Of a stretch of DNA of 64,000 nucleotides, positions 41,240-51,290 are shown piece by piece. Position 1 is the first letter of the stretch; each line of letters starts with the position of its first letter. Position numbers and translations under genes: made by a program. The DNA comes from Paragorgia papillata (Eukaryota; Cnidaria; Anthozoa; Scleralcyonacea; Coralliidae): NCBI GenBank assembly GCA_035771165.1, contig JAWNZC010000222.1, forward strand, positions 1 to 64,000, given 5' to 3'. The notes below the pieces were generated by a model. The model searched no databases. It was not told the origin of the DNA and saw only the letters and a list, made by a program, of their open reading frames with translations.

Positions 41240-41440
41240 GTCTTCTCTATCTTCTATCTCTATCTCCCATCTCCACCTCCATTCTCCACCTCCACGTCCA
41301 TCTCCATGTCCACCTCCACCTCCATCTCCACCTCCATCTCCACTTCCATCTCCATCTCTATCTCCACTTCCATCTCCATCTCCACTTCCATCTCCACCTC
41401 CACCTTCATCTCTACCTCCACCTCCATCTCCACCTCCAAC
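41240..41440 (+). repeat. Hexamer microsatellite (CCACCT/CCATCT)n
   Basis: About 200 bases of CTCCAC, CTCCAT and CTTCCAT units. The frame of the adjacent Death-domain exon reads on into this repeat on the minus strand (EVEMEVEME-type peptide), but a splice donor at 41510 lies before it. It is therefore intronic or downstream. Confidence 0.9.
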
Positions 41441-41510
41441 GTGCACTCTCTCGTGCCCCTTTTCAACATTGTACTCAAAATCATTATCTCCAAATAAAAA
41501 ATGTAGTTAC

Positions 41511-41801
41511 CTGTAGGATATTCTTCATTGATAATTCGTAGAACATCATCCCGTCTCATTGCTGTTAATATCTCTTGAAATCTTAATACAGTTGCTGAAT
41601 TTTGTGTTTCCCACCATTTTAATACTTCATCAGCTGGATTCTCCTTTCCAGAAATAAATGTTATTTGTTCATGGGTCATTCCTACAGAACCACCTAATGT
41701 TTGAAAGTCGCCACCAAGAAGTCGTTTTATACTCAATGAGAAACAAATTTTTTCTCTGACACGAGATGGAATATCCGACACCATAATAGGTCTGATTTTT
41801 C
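41511..41801 (-). CDS. Death-domain exon 2 of the ROCO gene
   Basis: Acceptor TTCTTTCCACAG before 41801, donor ACAG before GTAACT at 41510. 291 bases, phase 1 at both ends. It encodes IPSRVREKICFSLSIKRLLG, GDFQTLGGSVGMTHEQITFI, an S-G-K-E-NPADEVLKWWETQ segment and LRFQEILTAMRRDDVLRIIN. The six-helix pattern (DWR/GDF-x-x-LG...MTHEQI...P-x-x-E-V-L-x-x-W...L-x-x-I-L-x-x-x-x-R-D-D) is that of a Death domain like those of Unc5/MyD88-type proteins. Death domains mediate homotypic assembly in apoptosis and innate signalling. It is the same strand, phase and family as the exon at 48272-48556, supporting one gene. It could alternatively be an exon of a separate Death-domain gene. Confidence 0.75.
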
Positions 41802-42089
41802 CTGTGGAAAGAAGAACATAATGCTTTGGATCGTAGATTGGCAGTTTCCCTTTAGGATATAACTAGAATTTAATTGCTCAATGCAATTTCGAATCAACTT
41901 ACCCATGGTTTGTCTTTGTTATAAATATTACACAATGCTCTCAAAACTTAGTCAGGTTTTTTTAATACTAATATACAAGATATTGTTTAAAGTGCCCCTA
42001 ACCTCGAAATTCTTTATTGTCTTATTTGGAAGAACCACGTTGAAGTGTTCCTCTGGAGTTGTCTCGGGTAGCTGAGTGAAACTGTTTAC

Positions 42090-42375
42090 ATGAGGAATGT
42101 TGCCAACATTATCCCAGGGTGTCCCTACTACCCGAGACAAGTGTCAAATTCCACATGTAAACACCCGCTGTCGCGACTAAATAAAATGAATGCAAAGTTG
42201 GCTCTCCCAGGGTGACTCGGGGGTAGGGTGACGCTTCTAGTAGGGACAACTCTCGTCCATGTAAACACCCGCTGTCGCGACTAAATAAAATGAATGCAAA
42301 GTTGGCTCTCCCAGGGTGACTCGGGGGTAGGGTGACCCTTCTATAGTAGGGACAACTCTCGTCCATGTAAACGGG
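42090..42375 (+). repeat. Tandem duplication of a 104-bp unit
   Basis: GTAAACACCCGCTGTCGCGA to TAGGGACAACTCTCGTCCAT occurs at about 42155-42262 and again at 42263-42366, nearly identical. The flanks GTTTACATGAGGAATGTTGCC and the unit CATGTAAAC face each other, suggesting a decayed inverted-repeat element. Minus-strand frames here are artefacts. Confidence 0.75.
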
Positions 42376-42378
42376 ACC

Positions 42379-42597
42379 TTAAGCTGTGTTTACACTGCAA
42401 GCCTTGGCCTTGGCCTAACTTTCGCCTACTTTTTGGCTGTGGAAACACGTCCTGGGCTGGCCTAGGCCAAAAAATCTGGGCTTGCGTCTTTTGTTGGCCT
42501 CTGCTTTGGCCTTGGTCAGGCTTGTGCCAGTGTAAACACGACACGTTTAGCCCGGGCCAGGACAAGGCCATGGCTTGCAGTGTAAACACGACTTTAG
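42379..42597 (+). mobile_element. MITE with GTGTTTACACTGCAAGCC ends
   Basis: TTAAGCTGTGTTTACACTGC, AAGCCTTGGCC on the left faces GGCCATGGCTTGCAGTGTAA, ACACGACTTTA on the right. The 219-base element is rich in GGCC repeats. Confidence 0.75.
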
Positions 42598-43113
42598 TGT
42601 CGTCACTCATTCCTCCCCCTGAACGGCTGCTTACCCGAGCACAACATTCCTTTCCTCTTTATGTACAAAGAACCAATAAAATTGGAGCATTGATCACTGC
42701 TAAATCACGCTAGCCTGAGTCGAGCGAGCGTTATTGTGTAAAATTGTTTAATCGAAACTCGAAAGCTAATATTTCGAAAAGTTTAGTTCAGGACTTTACA
42801 AAATTTACAAAGAATAGTCTTTCGACTATATTCTTTCTGCCCATGCAAACAATCGACTATATTCTTTCTGCCCATGCAAACAAATGTGCGTGAAAGTCAA
42901 TGTGAAGCGTGTGAGCATCAGAGAAATATTGTCGAGATACGGCGTGCTCAAATACATCGAAAAGTATTAGCCTGCGTAGCTGGCGGTATTAGGGGGTTCG
43001 GGCGCGGGCAGTACGCGGGCAACACGAAATACCGCCTGCCCAAAAAGCCATGTGTTTTTCAATGGTCCGTCCGCTGGGTGAAGGAAAATTCTGATTGTTC
43101 AGAATATTGATAT

Positions 43114-43410
43114 TTGATTTCAAAAGTTATCATGTTACACCTCATTGCAGACATGGGTGGACAAATATTAACCGACTGTATCGATAAAGTATTGAATTCT
43201 TTAAGCGCTATCGGTCGTCACGTTGTTTTGAAGAGTGAACACGAATTGCAATTGACTATCTACTGCTTGGTAGAGATGGGATTTCAATTTTGCCAACTGG
43301 ATTTGGTAAAAGTATTATATTTACTGTGTATGCTTTGACGAAGCATGAGATGATGCTGGAATTATTAAAGTGCCTCTATGGTCTGTGGGATCTTTACATA
43401 TTTAAATAAC
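43114..43410 (+). pseudogene. RecQ-like helicase fragment with frameshift
   Basis: The first frame reads DKVLNSLSAIGRHVVLKSEH and ELQLTIYCL. From 43263 another frame reads LLGRDGISILPTGFGKSIIF and TVYALTKHEMM. PTGFGKS is a Walker A motif in the form used by RecQ/SF2 helicases, and K-x-E-x-E is the expected region just before it. One frameshift separates the halves, so this is a dead exon. A palindromic element is inserted at a TTAA immediately after the last recognisable codons (43365). The rest of the helicase is absent. Confidence 0.6.
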
Positions 43411-43911
43411 TTAGGTTAAAAGAAAATGTTTCCCGAAATTTTTTCTCAAAAATATTAAATGCTCGCCCATTAACAGTGTTCCGAAGTTGGCCAAATCAGC
43501 CCAAATCGCGCCATTTTGAAAGTTAGACCGTTTTCTTGGGCCTGGGCTCTAATTGATAGATTTACGTCACAGTTGGAACACCAACATTTCTTCCACCGAG
43601 TCTGAGACAGACGAACCATCTTGGAACATATTGATGAATATATCTAAAGTTTTCATTGCTTAAATAAAGGTTTAAGAGACGCAATACCAAAAACACACTA
43701 AATAGTCAGAAGTTCGGTTCCGACCGTGACGTCACAGAGTAAACTCGCACCATGTCCCTAATGCACGGTCACAGTTATAGAGGTACCAACTTTGAAGCGC
43801 TGTTAATGGGCGGGGATTTAATATTTTTGAGAAAAAATTTCGGGAAACATTTTCTATTAACCTAAGTTATTTAAATATGTAAAGATCCCACAGGCCATAG
43901 AGGCACTTTAA
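43365..43911 (+). mobile_element. Element with about 110-bp TIRs at TTAA
   Basis: TTAAAGTGCCTCTATGGTCT, GTGGGATCTTTACATATTT, AACCTAAG-type and CATTAACAG blocks at 43365-43480 are inverted at 43798-43911. Both ends carry TTAA, the target used by piggyBac-type elements. The terminal AGTGCC differs from the usual CCC start, so the superfamily is uncertain. No transposase. Confidence 0.75.
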
Positions 43912-43924
43912 CAATCGAAATATA

Positions 43925-44185
43925 GTAAGTATAGGTTAATGACAGAAACTGAGGTCAGTACGCTGGTTATTAACCCCCAGGGCCGCAGGCCCGAGGGTAA
44001 TAACCAGCGTAGTGACCAACTTAGTTTATTCATGACACAGACGATATTTGTCGTTATTTAACAAAAAAATGGTATTCTAGACGTAGTTTTAAAGCGATAT
44101 AGTAGGTCATTTAATATGCAAGGTCAATAACCTATTTATTAACCGCGGCACATCAAAGATAATTTATGCATGAATAAACTAAGGT
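43925..44185 (+). repeat. Dispersed repeat with internal hairpin, copy 2
   Basis: Counterpart of 2645-2945, including GGTTATTAACCCCCAGGGCC facing GAGGGTAATAACC. The copy is shorter through small deletions. Confidence 0.65.
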
Positions 44186-44191
44186 TTAAGA

Positions 44192-44312
44192 TATACTGCC
44201 GAAACAGAGAACGTATAGCAGTCTAACGTTTCGAGCGAAGGCCCTTCGTCAGAGAGAAAGAGAGAAGAGCCTTCGCTTGAAAGACCTACCTGCTCTGTTT
44301 CGGCAGTATATT
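44192..44312 (+). mobile_element. Small palindromic element with hammerhead-like motif
   Basis: ATATACTGCCGAAACAGAG (44193) faces CTCTGTTTCGGCAGTATAT (44294-44312). In between, on the minus strand, CTGACGA, a GC-rich stem and CGAAAC (44228-44252) form a hammerhead-like core. A single imperfect partner (CCTTCGCTTGAAAG) lies opposite. Confidence 0.6.
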
Positions 44313-44319
44313 GTAAAAG

Positions 44320-44960
44320 GACTGGATAGGAAACTAATAGTCAGGGGTGTTTTGAGCCTTTTGATTGGTTAAATCGTATTCACTCAGTTTGCAAAATGGT
44401 TGAAACCTAGTTGCAAATTGTGATGTCACGAATGGCGTGAGTATGCTTGTTTTACTGAGGTTTTGAAGTGAACTTTTCTTCAAATTCTTCATGTTCTCAC
44501 ATTCAGATGACTATGTTGACGTTTCAAATGATTTTATCGCCTTACAAACCTGCCTAAGCCACAATCGAGTGTTCGAGGTAAACGTTGTTGGTCTTTGTTT
44601 TGATGTTTTCTGTGTTGTTTCAAAGCAACTGGCGTCCCAAAATAGTACTTTGTTTTGCTCGGAATTTAGGATGCATAATTTAACTAGTAAACCTTGATAT
44701 TTTCTTTTAAAATTAGTAAGAATAGATTGGACTTTTATCGTATTGTGGCTTTGTCGTATTTACAGGCAGTTCGATTTTCATTTTAAGTAGTATTAATCCT
44801 AAACTTTGAATATACAAGGTGTTTTTTTTATCTTGTCAATTTCAACCAGGTTGTTATGCTCACGCCATCAAGTTTCATATCCAGTCTTTTTACTATTATT
44901 TCACTATTTGGAATTATTGCGGTGCCTTAGCTTGCGGGCGCAGCTAACTTTCAAACCGCT
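44320..44960. other. No gene recognised
   Basis: Includes a 68-codon open frame at 44491-44697 with no known motif. Nothing else seen. Confidence 0.4.
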
Positions 44961-44965
44961 TCATA

Positions 44966-45038
44966 TTCGTTCGTTCGTTCGTTCGTTCGTTCGTTCGTTC
45001 GTTCGTTCGTTCGTTCGTTCGTTCGTTCGTTCGTTCGT
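44966..45038 (+). repeat. (TTCG)18 microsatellite
   Basis: Eighteen uninterrupted TTCG units inside a module related to 28741-29340 (GCTTGCGGGCGCAGCTAAC, AATCAATAGC). Confidence 0.95.
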
Positions 45039-45115
45039 AATCAATAGCAACGAAATTTTTGATTGGACATTTTTAAAGCGATGTTTTGAATGCCAAAGGG
45101 CACCGCTTTGTAGCA

Positions 45116-46500
45116 CTGTGTCTGGTTATAATGATGGCTGTCTGTACTCGTGGTCTCTCCCTTGAAGTGTATTTATAAACGATCAAATCTCCTCTCTTGA
45201 ATCGCTTAACTATACAACAGTTGAACTCTCCGATGAAACACTTGCGGATGTAGTGCATGCGATCACCGCCTCAATTTATTTACCACTGAAACAACAAAGT
45301 GCTTGAAATGAAACGCACAAACAGCATGCTTCACGCATCACTATAGGTATATTCAGTACTCTGTGCCGGGGGAGTCGGAAAAGTCATAAAGCAAACAACA
45401 GATGCCGGTTCGTTTAGTTTTCACTGTTTAACAACAAATACAGTCAAAAGATGGCAAGTACACAACACGAGATATTGTTAAGGCATTCAGATTACTATAA
45501 AAGGTACAATTTAAGACCTGGAATTGAATTCTTCGTAGATTTTATAGTCTGTTTTTCAGTTTATATTATCGTGAAGTTTCTTCGTTGTCGGCACTGAAGA
45601 AAAACAACGAAATTTAAAAGTTTTACAGCTCAGTAATAGAAATGCAAGAAATTAGCGTCTTAAACCTTATTGAGTACTTATTGTATCATTACATTCGTTT
45701 AAATCTTCTTTAAGTAACTCTTTTTGTCTGTTTTCAATCTATGAAAGCTATAAACTTCAGTGGCAGCCATCTTCAGGTGGTGGTCACGTCATCATACAGC
45801 TGGCACGCTAAATTCGGCCCCATCCAGTTTTATTTGAGATCAGTGGTTTCCACAGGCAATTTTCACTCCGATTTTTCTCACCCAGACCCATACGATTGAA
45901 TGGATGATTCGCCAAAGTATTAAACCTCATATATAGCTCTGAATAAATGGTCCAAACCATTCGTAAGTCAATCCGTTCGATCGCATGTGTCAGAAGGAGA
46001 AAAATCGCAGCTAAAATCGTATGTGTAAACGAGCCTTTAGAGAGATTAAGATTCACCGTAAACGGGAAACAGCAGAGAAGATGACGTGACGAATTTTTTT
46101 CCCCAGCCAGCCGTTTGGCGTTCGTCGTTTCAACGTCAAGACGACTATTTTCACTGAGACGGTAAACGGCAGATTTTACAGTCCAAATTTCTAATATTTC
46201 CTCTCCTTTAGGAAGGAAAAGAAAAACAATAGAAATGTTAATAATGATCACAAAATGTTTTTAAACCATAGATACCAATACGAACACGAAAAAGCAAATA
46301 TTTTATCGACAACTACAAATACCTCTTTTTAGCCGCCAACTTGGATCTGCTCACGTCAATCTTAATCTCTCTAGTTTCAATCACGCGAACGTCAAACGGT
46401 ATCTCATGTTTGCCGGAATCTTAATCTCTCTATTATCCCCAAACCAACGGACCAGGCGCAATTCGAGATGTATTCTTTGGCTAACTGTAGTCAAGTTTAT
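45116..46500. other. No gene recognised; repeat remnants
   Basis: A 147-codon minus-strand frame at 45808-46251 lacks any domain and covers segments (TAAACGAGCCTTTAG, GTAAACGGGAAACAG, GAGACGGTAAACGGCAG) typical of decayed MITEs. I do not call it a gene. Confidence 0.4.
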
Positions 46501-46502
46501 TT

Positions 46503-46760
46503 AGGGGAGCACGGGTGGCGTGTGCTATTAGGGCGCTGCCTCTCACCAATAGTTAAGCCCGGTTAGGCGGGGTTGTGGGGACTCATGTGAGTAGAGTTTA
46601 GTTGGTCTCTCCTGTGCTTCGAGGGTTTTTCGCCGGGTTCTCCGGTTTTCCTCCCTCCGTAAAATCAACACGTATAGGTCTTAGCTGTAAATGGAGGACC
46701 CCACCAGCTCTGCTGAAAAACTTATCCTCCTTAAATAAGGAATAATAATAATAAGTTCTT
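46503..46760 (+). mobile_element. SINE-like element with (AAT)n tail
   Basis: GGGGAGCACGGGTGGCGTGT and AGGGCGCTGCCTCTCACC resemble a tRNA-derived head. The body holds GGGTTTTTCGCCGGGTTCTC and CGGTTTTCCTCC. The 3' end is CTTAAATAAGGAATAATAATAATAAG. The A and B boxes are degenerate. Probably a dead SINE copy. Confidence 0.5.
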
Positions 46761-46779
46761 TGCAACAAATATCCACTAA

Positions 46780-47170
46780 TACGCGTAAAAATCACACAAG
46801 TTGTTACATCATTGTTGCCTGAACAATGCTGTGACAACGTTGTTATCATGTGTGAACAACCTTAATGAATTAACAATATTGTTCATCATTGTTTCATCAT
46901 GTATGTTACAGCTTCATGAAACAACAGTTCACGGGGTGCAGCACAACATTGTTCACGGGATGCAGCACAACATTGTTCACGGGGTGCAGCACAACATTGT
47001 TCACGGGATGCAGCACAACATTGTTCACGGGGTGCAGCACAACATTGTTCACGGGGTGCAGCACAACATTGTTCACGGGATGCAGCACAACATTGTTCAC
47101 GGGATGCCGCACAACATTGTTCACGCCTGTTAACAACCGTGAAAAATTTGTGCGTTTTTACGCGTGTATA
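46780..47170 (+). mobile_element. TA-flanked element with AACAAC/GTTGTT palindromes, copy 2
   Basis: The ends ATACGCGTAAAAATCACACA and TGTGCGTTTTTACGCGTGTAT are inverted repeats. The inner hairpin AAGTTGTTACATCATTGTT / AACAATGCTGTGACAAC matches copy 1 (27600-28047). The middle is replaced by a tandem run of about eight 24-base units, GTTCACGGGRTGCAGCACAACATT (R = A or G), at 46926-47125. Confidence 0.8.
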
Positions 47171-47630
47171 GAATAAAGGATGTTCAGAAACTCACGGCAC
47201 ACACAAAAGAATTAGCAAATTTCGAGTTTCTCATACTGATTCAAAGCGACGTTTTCTCTACCAGCTTATTTCTTATTGAAAACCAGTAATTCATCGGCCT
47301 GCTATACCTAATAATTAAATTCACACAGCCAAGGAATGGCGCAAAGCTGAACTAGCGGACCTTAAATCGAATATATGACCTTTAAATCGAACTTCGTCAC
47401 CGACTCTCTAAATTTGGGAACGCGTTTTGAAACTTTCCGATAGCAAACCGAGTGTCCAAAAGCAAGCAAAGACCAAGTATAAAACTAAGGCCTGATTTAT
47501 ATCTTTTAAAAAGAAGCAAAGAAGCAATAACAAAGAGTTATTGAGGGCGACGCGATCCCACCAAGGTTTCCCAAAGAGCACTATCGAAATCTCTGGCCAG
47601 CTGAGCAAAGGGCAAAAAGACAACGCGCGC

Positions 47631-47632
<2 letters not shown>

Positions 47633-47671
<39 letters not shown>

Positions 47672-47682
47672 GGGGGGGGGGG
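47633..47682 (+). repeat. (GT)n and G-run microsatellite
   Basis: CGCGCGC followed by about 18 GT units and 14 G. Intronic to the ROCO gene model. Confidence 0.95.
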
Positions 47683-47772
47683 TTCAAGGGAACCTTGCTT
47701 ATAGGTAGCTATACAAGGAGTGAAAATCGAAATCCCAAAATTTGTTTTTTAGGCGATTTTTGTATTTTTTAC

Positions 47773-47877
47773 CCGATTTACTGCTCTCTGTCTTTTCTGA
47801 TGAAGATGCATCTCCACGATCAACCACATCTTGTTCTATTGGCATCTGTTGTTCTTTCTGGCTACCAATCGTGCTCT
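47773..47877 (-). CDS. Linker exon between the two Death domains
   Basis: Acceptor TTTTCACCACAG before 47877, donor AATCGG before GTAAAAA at 47772. 105 bases, phase 1 at both ends. It encodes STIGSQKEQQMPIEQDVVDR and GDASSSEKTESSKS, a polar, probably disordered linker. Too short for any domain. It is supported by perfect phase agreement with the flanking Death-domain exons. Confidence 0.55.
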
Positions 47878-48271
47878 CTGTGGTGAAAATAGAACGCAGT
47901 GATGGTTTTGTAATAATAGCACAATAAGCAGTTTAGGCTCTTGCATGTATAAACGCACAAAAATTTAGAAGGCTGCCCAACCTAATAAATCTAATAAATT
48001 GTTATTCAAGATAAATTTGGTGGAAACACCACGTGTAATATTTATTTGCTAAGCTAATTTTCAAAGAATTAAGAAATTGTTAGTTGACATGCATGGCTTT
48101 TATGATATTTTTATTTGTTTCTTAAAGTCGGCGTCACTTTCGGAAATGGCTGGTGAAAGAATGGGAAAAGGTATTCTTGAGAAAACTCTATATAAAGATG
48201 CCAGGAGCTCGTTCATGCTTGATTCGCTCTTGGTTTCTTCCGTGAAAAAGAAAGCAAAAAACAAATGTTAC

Positions 48272-48556
48272 CTTTTTTCCCACGCAGTATCTCAACAAGG
48301 TCATCCCTTTCCATCGTGCTTAAGATCTCAATCAGCTTCTCAACGTCATTCCCAGCTTTAGTTCCCCAATGAGACAAGAGAGCATGTGCTGGATCGTCTT
48401 TTAGTTCAAATGAGTTTACATGTTTTATGTCGTATCCCAAGTTTCCAGCCAACGTTATGTAATCTTTTCCCTTTTTTGGCTTGTTCAACTCCGTACATAT
48501 TTCAATGTAGACATTAGCATTAAGCTCGCTGATTTTTAACGATTCATTACTTCTGG
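48272..48556 (-). CDS. Death-domain exon 1 of the ROCO gene
   Basis: Acceptor TTTCCTAACAG before 48556, donor AAAAAG before GTAACATT at 48271. 285 bases, phase 1 at both ends. It encodes LKISELNANVYIEICTELNK, DYITLAGNLGYDIKHVNSFE, DDPAHALLSHWGTKAGNDVE and KLIEILSTMERDDLVEILRG. The order of helix signatures (DY-x-x-LAG-x-LG-Y-x...DPAHALLSHW...L-x-x-I-L-x-x-x-x-R-D-D-L) is that of a Death domain. It resembles the exon at 41511-41801 in helix layout but not closely in sequence, so the two diverged long ago or were recruited separately. Confidence 0.75.
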
Positions 48557-48654
48557 CTGTTAGGAAAGTAGAAATCACAAGAATGGAAAAGACATTTAAT
48601 TTGCAACAAGTAAAAACTAGAGGACACTCCGAGAAATTTTAAAGTATTTTCCAT

Positions 48655-49632
48655 TGGTTTACTCTGTCTAACACCAGATTATTTTACTCTCTGACACCAA
48701 ACTGTTTTACTGTGTCTAACACCAGACTGTTTTACTCTGTCTAACACCAGACTATTTTACTGTGTCTAAACCAAGACTATTTTACTGTGTCTAACACCAG
48801 ACTATTTTACTGTGTCTAAACCCAGACTATTTTACTGTGTCTAACACCAGACTATTTTACTTTGTCTAACACCAGACTGTTTTACTCTGTCTAACACCAG
48901 ACTATTTTACTGTGTCTAAACCCAGACTATTTTACTGTGTCTAACACCAGACTATTTTACTGTGTCTAACACCAGACTATTTTACTCTGTCTAACACCAG
49001 ACTATTTTACTCTGTCCAACACCAGACTATTTTACTGTGTCTAACACCAGACTATTTTACTGTGTCTAAACCCAGACTATTTTACTGTGTCTAACACCAG
49101 ACTATTTTACTGTGTCTAACACCAGACTATTTTACTCTGTCTAACACCAGACTATTTTACTCTGTCCAACACCAGACTATTTTACTCTGTCTAACACCAG
49201 ACTGTTTTACTCTGTCTAACACCAGACTATTTTACTGTGTCTAAACCTAGACTATTTTACTGTGTCTAACACCAGACTATTTTACTCTGTCTAACACCAG
49301 ACTATTTTACTCTGTCCAACACCAGACTATTTTACTGTGTCTAACACCAGACTATTTTACTGTGTCTAACACCAGACTATTTTACTGTGTCTAACACCAG
49401 ACTATTTTACTCTGTCCAACACCAGACTATTTTACTGTGTCTAACACCAGACTATTTTACTGTGTCTAACACCAAGACTATTTTACTCTGTCTAACACCA
49501 GACTATTTTACTCTGTCTAACACCAGACTATTTTACTGTGTCTAACACCAGACTATTTTACTCTGTCTAACACCAGACTGTTTTACTCTGTCTAACACCA
49601 GACTATTTTACTCTGTCTAACGCCAGACTATA
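48655..49632 (+). repeat. 25-bp intronic minisatellite, about 39 copies
   Basis: Unit TCTAACACCAGACTATTTTA followed by CTGTG or CTCTG, with AAACCCAGACT variants. It lies in the intron between 48556 and 49762. Single units of the same family occur in the longer repeats at 50140-50705, near 8960-9010 and near 57885-57980, which suggests that the minisatellite arose by amplification of a piece of a dispersed repeat. Confidence 0.95.
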
Positions 49633-49761
49633 TTTTTCTCGTCAAAGGGAGAACCCTCAGGCATCCTAAGAAGCAATGGGTTAATATTAGTCTTAACGAG
49701 TTCCATTAAGATCATATAAGAACTACTAGACCCTACAGATACAGAATAAAAGTATTTTTAC

Positions 49762-49809
49762 CTGAACCTGTAGCTTTACCAGTCCCTTTCGTGAATGCCT
49801 CAACCACTT
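49762..49809 (-). CDS. Short linker exon of the ROCO gene
   Basis: Acceptor TTTTTTTACAG before 49809, donor TTCAG before GTAAAAA at 49761. 48 bases, phase 1 at both ends, encoding VVEAFTKGTGKATGS. Its phase matches the donor at 52160 and the acceptor at 48556. Such a short exon could be chance, but the agreement of both sites and both phases supports it. Confidence 0.5.
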
Positions 49810-50139
49810 CTGTAAAAAAACAGGAAAAAGATGAATCTCAACAAAAAACATTTTGGGTCTTTTATATAAGTTTCAAAGCAAACCTATAAGCCAATTACTA
49901 GAAAAGGTTGCTAAATATGGACCTGTATATTATTGTTCAATTTGCTTCGGTATAGCCTATTTGTTTCAATTTGCTTATTCGAAACTATGCCACAGTTTGA
50001 TGACAAAAGCTAGTACTACCAGTAGTTAGCTAAACACGTTTTAAGTCAAAAGTTTCCAAGGTAAGGTATAGCTACTGTGTCTCTCAGGTTGTGGCATAGC
50101 ATTTTTAATCCCCTACTGCCTGAGCCGGCCAAAAACGAC

Positions 50140-50705
50140 GCCTTAATAACTATTTTACTCGTCAAAGAGAGAACTATCAGTCATCCTAGGCAGCAATGAG
50201 TTAACAAGTGATTAACCCATTCCTGCTTGAGCTGGTCAAAAATGGTTCCTTTATTAATTTACTGTCTAACACCAGATGATTTTACTCATCAAAGAGAGAA
50301 CCCTCCGACATCCTAGGCAGCAATGAGTTAACAAGTGATTAACCCATTCGTGCCTGAGCTGGTCAAAAATGGTTCCTTTATTGTTTTACTGTCTCTAACA
50401 CCAGATGATTTGACTCATCAAAGAGCAAACCCTCAGACATCCTAGGTAGCAATGAGTTAACAAATGATTAACCCATTCCTGCCTGAGCTGACCTGGCCAA
50501 AAATGGTTCCTTTTATTGTTTTACTCTGTCTAACACCAGATGACTTTACTCATCAAAGAGAGAACCCTCAGAAATCCTAGACAGCAATGAGTTAACAAGT
50601 GATTAACCTACTCCTGCTTGAGCTGGTCAAAAATGGTCCATTTATTGTTTTACTCTGTCTAACACCAGACGGTTTTACTCGTCAAAGGGAGAATCCTCAG
50701 CCATC
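50140..50705 (+). repeat. Tandem array of about 130-bp units, four to five copies
   Basis: TTAACAAGTGATTAACCCAT, TCCTGCTTGAGCTGGTCAAA, AATGGTTCCTTTATT, CTAACACCAGATGATTTTAC and TCATCAAAGAGAGAACCCTC recur with a period of about 130 (near 50199, 50329, 50457 and 50590). It lies in the intron between 49809 and 52160. Confidence 0.85.
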
Positions 50706-50780
50706 CTGTCTGAGCCGTCCAAAAACTACCTCTTTGTTGTCATGGCAATAGAAGTGTTACTAAAATGTTGTAAGTAATAT

Positions 50781-51202
50781 CACAGGGAGCCCAACTCTGA
50801 CGCCTGTGATGGTCCTTCCTCTTTTTTTGTTTTATTATATTGAGCTTCTGACTGAAAACCGACACCGCTTAACAGTTGTGTAAGCTGGTTAACAGTTGGT
50901 AATATATGCATATACCGGTATATGCAAATTGCAGCGCGCAGTAATTTGAAACTCGAAACAGCTGTTGGGCTTCTGTGCCACGTGAATGGCGCGTGACGCT
51001 CACTAAAAGCTGAGAAGATTGAACACGCAGTGCAATAAGGCCTGCGTTGTTTGTCTTCAATTTGCATATATATGCATATATTACCAACTGTTAACCAGCT
51101 TACACAACTGTTAAGCGGCCTCGGTTTTCAGTCAGAAGCTCAATATAATAAAACAAAAAAAGAGGAAGGACCATCACAGGCGTCAGAGTTGGGCTCCCTG
51201 TG
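50781..51202 (+). mobile_element. Palindromic element CACAGGG with about 155-bp arms
   Basis: CACAGGGAGCCCAACTCTGA onward (50781-50935) is inverted at about 51046-51202, ending CCCTGTG. The flanks GTAATAT and GTAATAC are a near-perfect 7-bp target duplication. The arms also occur, in one orientation, inside the foldback element at 29385-30126. The CA(C)AGGG end and 7-8-bp duplication would suit an hAT-type MITE, but this is inference. Confidence 0.8.
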
Positions 51203-51210
51203 GTAATACG

Positions 51211-51290
51211 GTATATCATACACGAGAAGCCGTTTATTACCTGATTTGAACACCGAGACAATAAACGGCTTTCAAGTGTATGCTATATGT
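51211..51290 (+). mobile_element. Short hairpin MITE
   Basis: TATATCATACACGAGAAGCC, GTTTATT (51212) pairs with AATAAACGGCTTTCAAGTGT, ATGCTATA (51259-51288) around a core of about 20 bases. Confidence 0.65.

Noticed and set aside
41212..41510. Extension of the Death-domain frame into an EVEMEVEME tail
   Set aside because: A consensus donor (ACAG/GTAACT) at 41510 ends the exon. The tail is a (CCACCT/CCATCT)n microsatellite.
42109..42610. Minus-strand frames of 85-89 codons
   Set aside because: They cover the 104-bp tandem duplication and a MITE with palindromic ends; the frame repeats with the DNA repeat.
45808..46251. 147-codon minus-strand frame
   Set aside because: No domain or splice context. 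It overlaps decayed MITE-like segments and contains unlikely composition changes.
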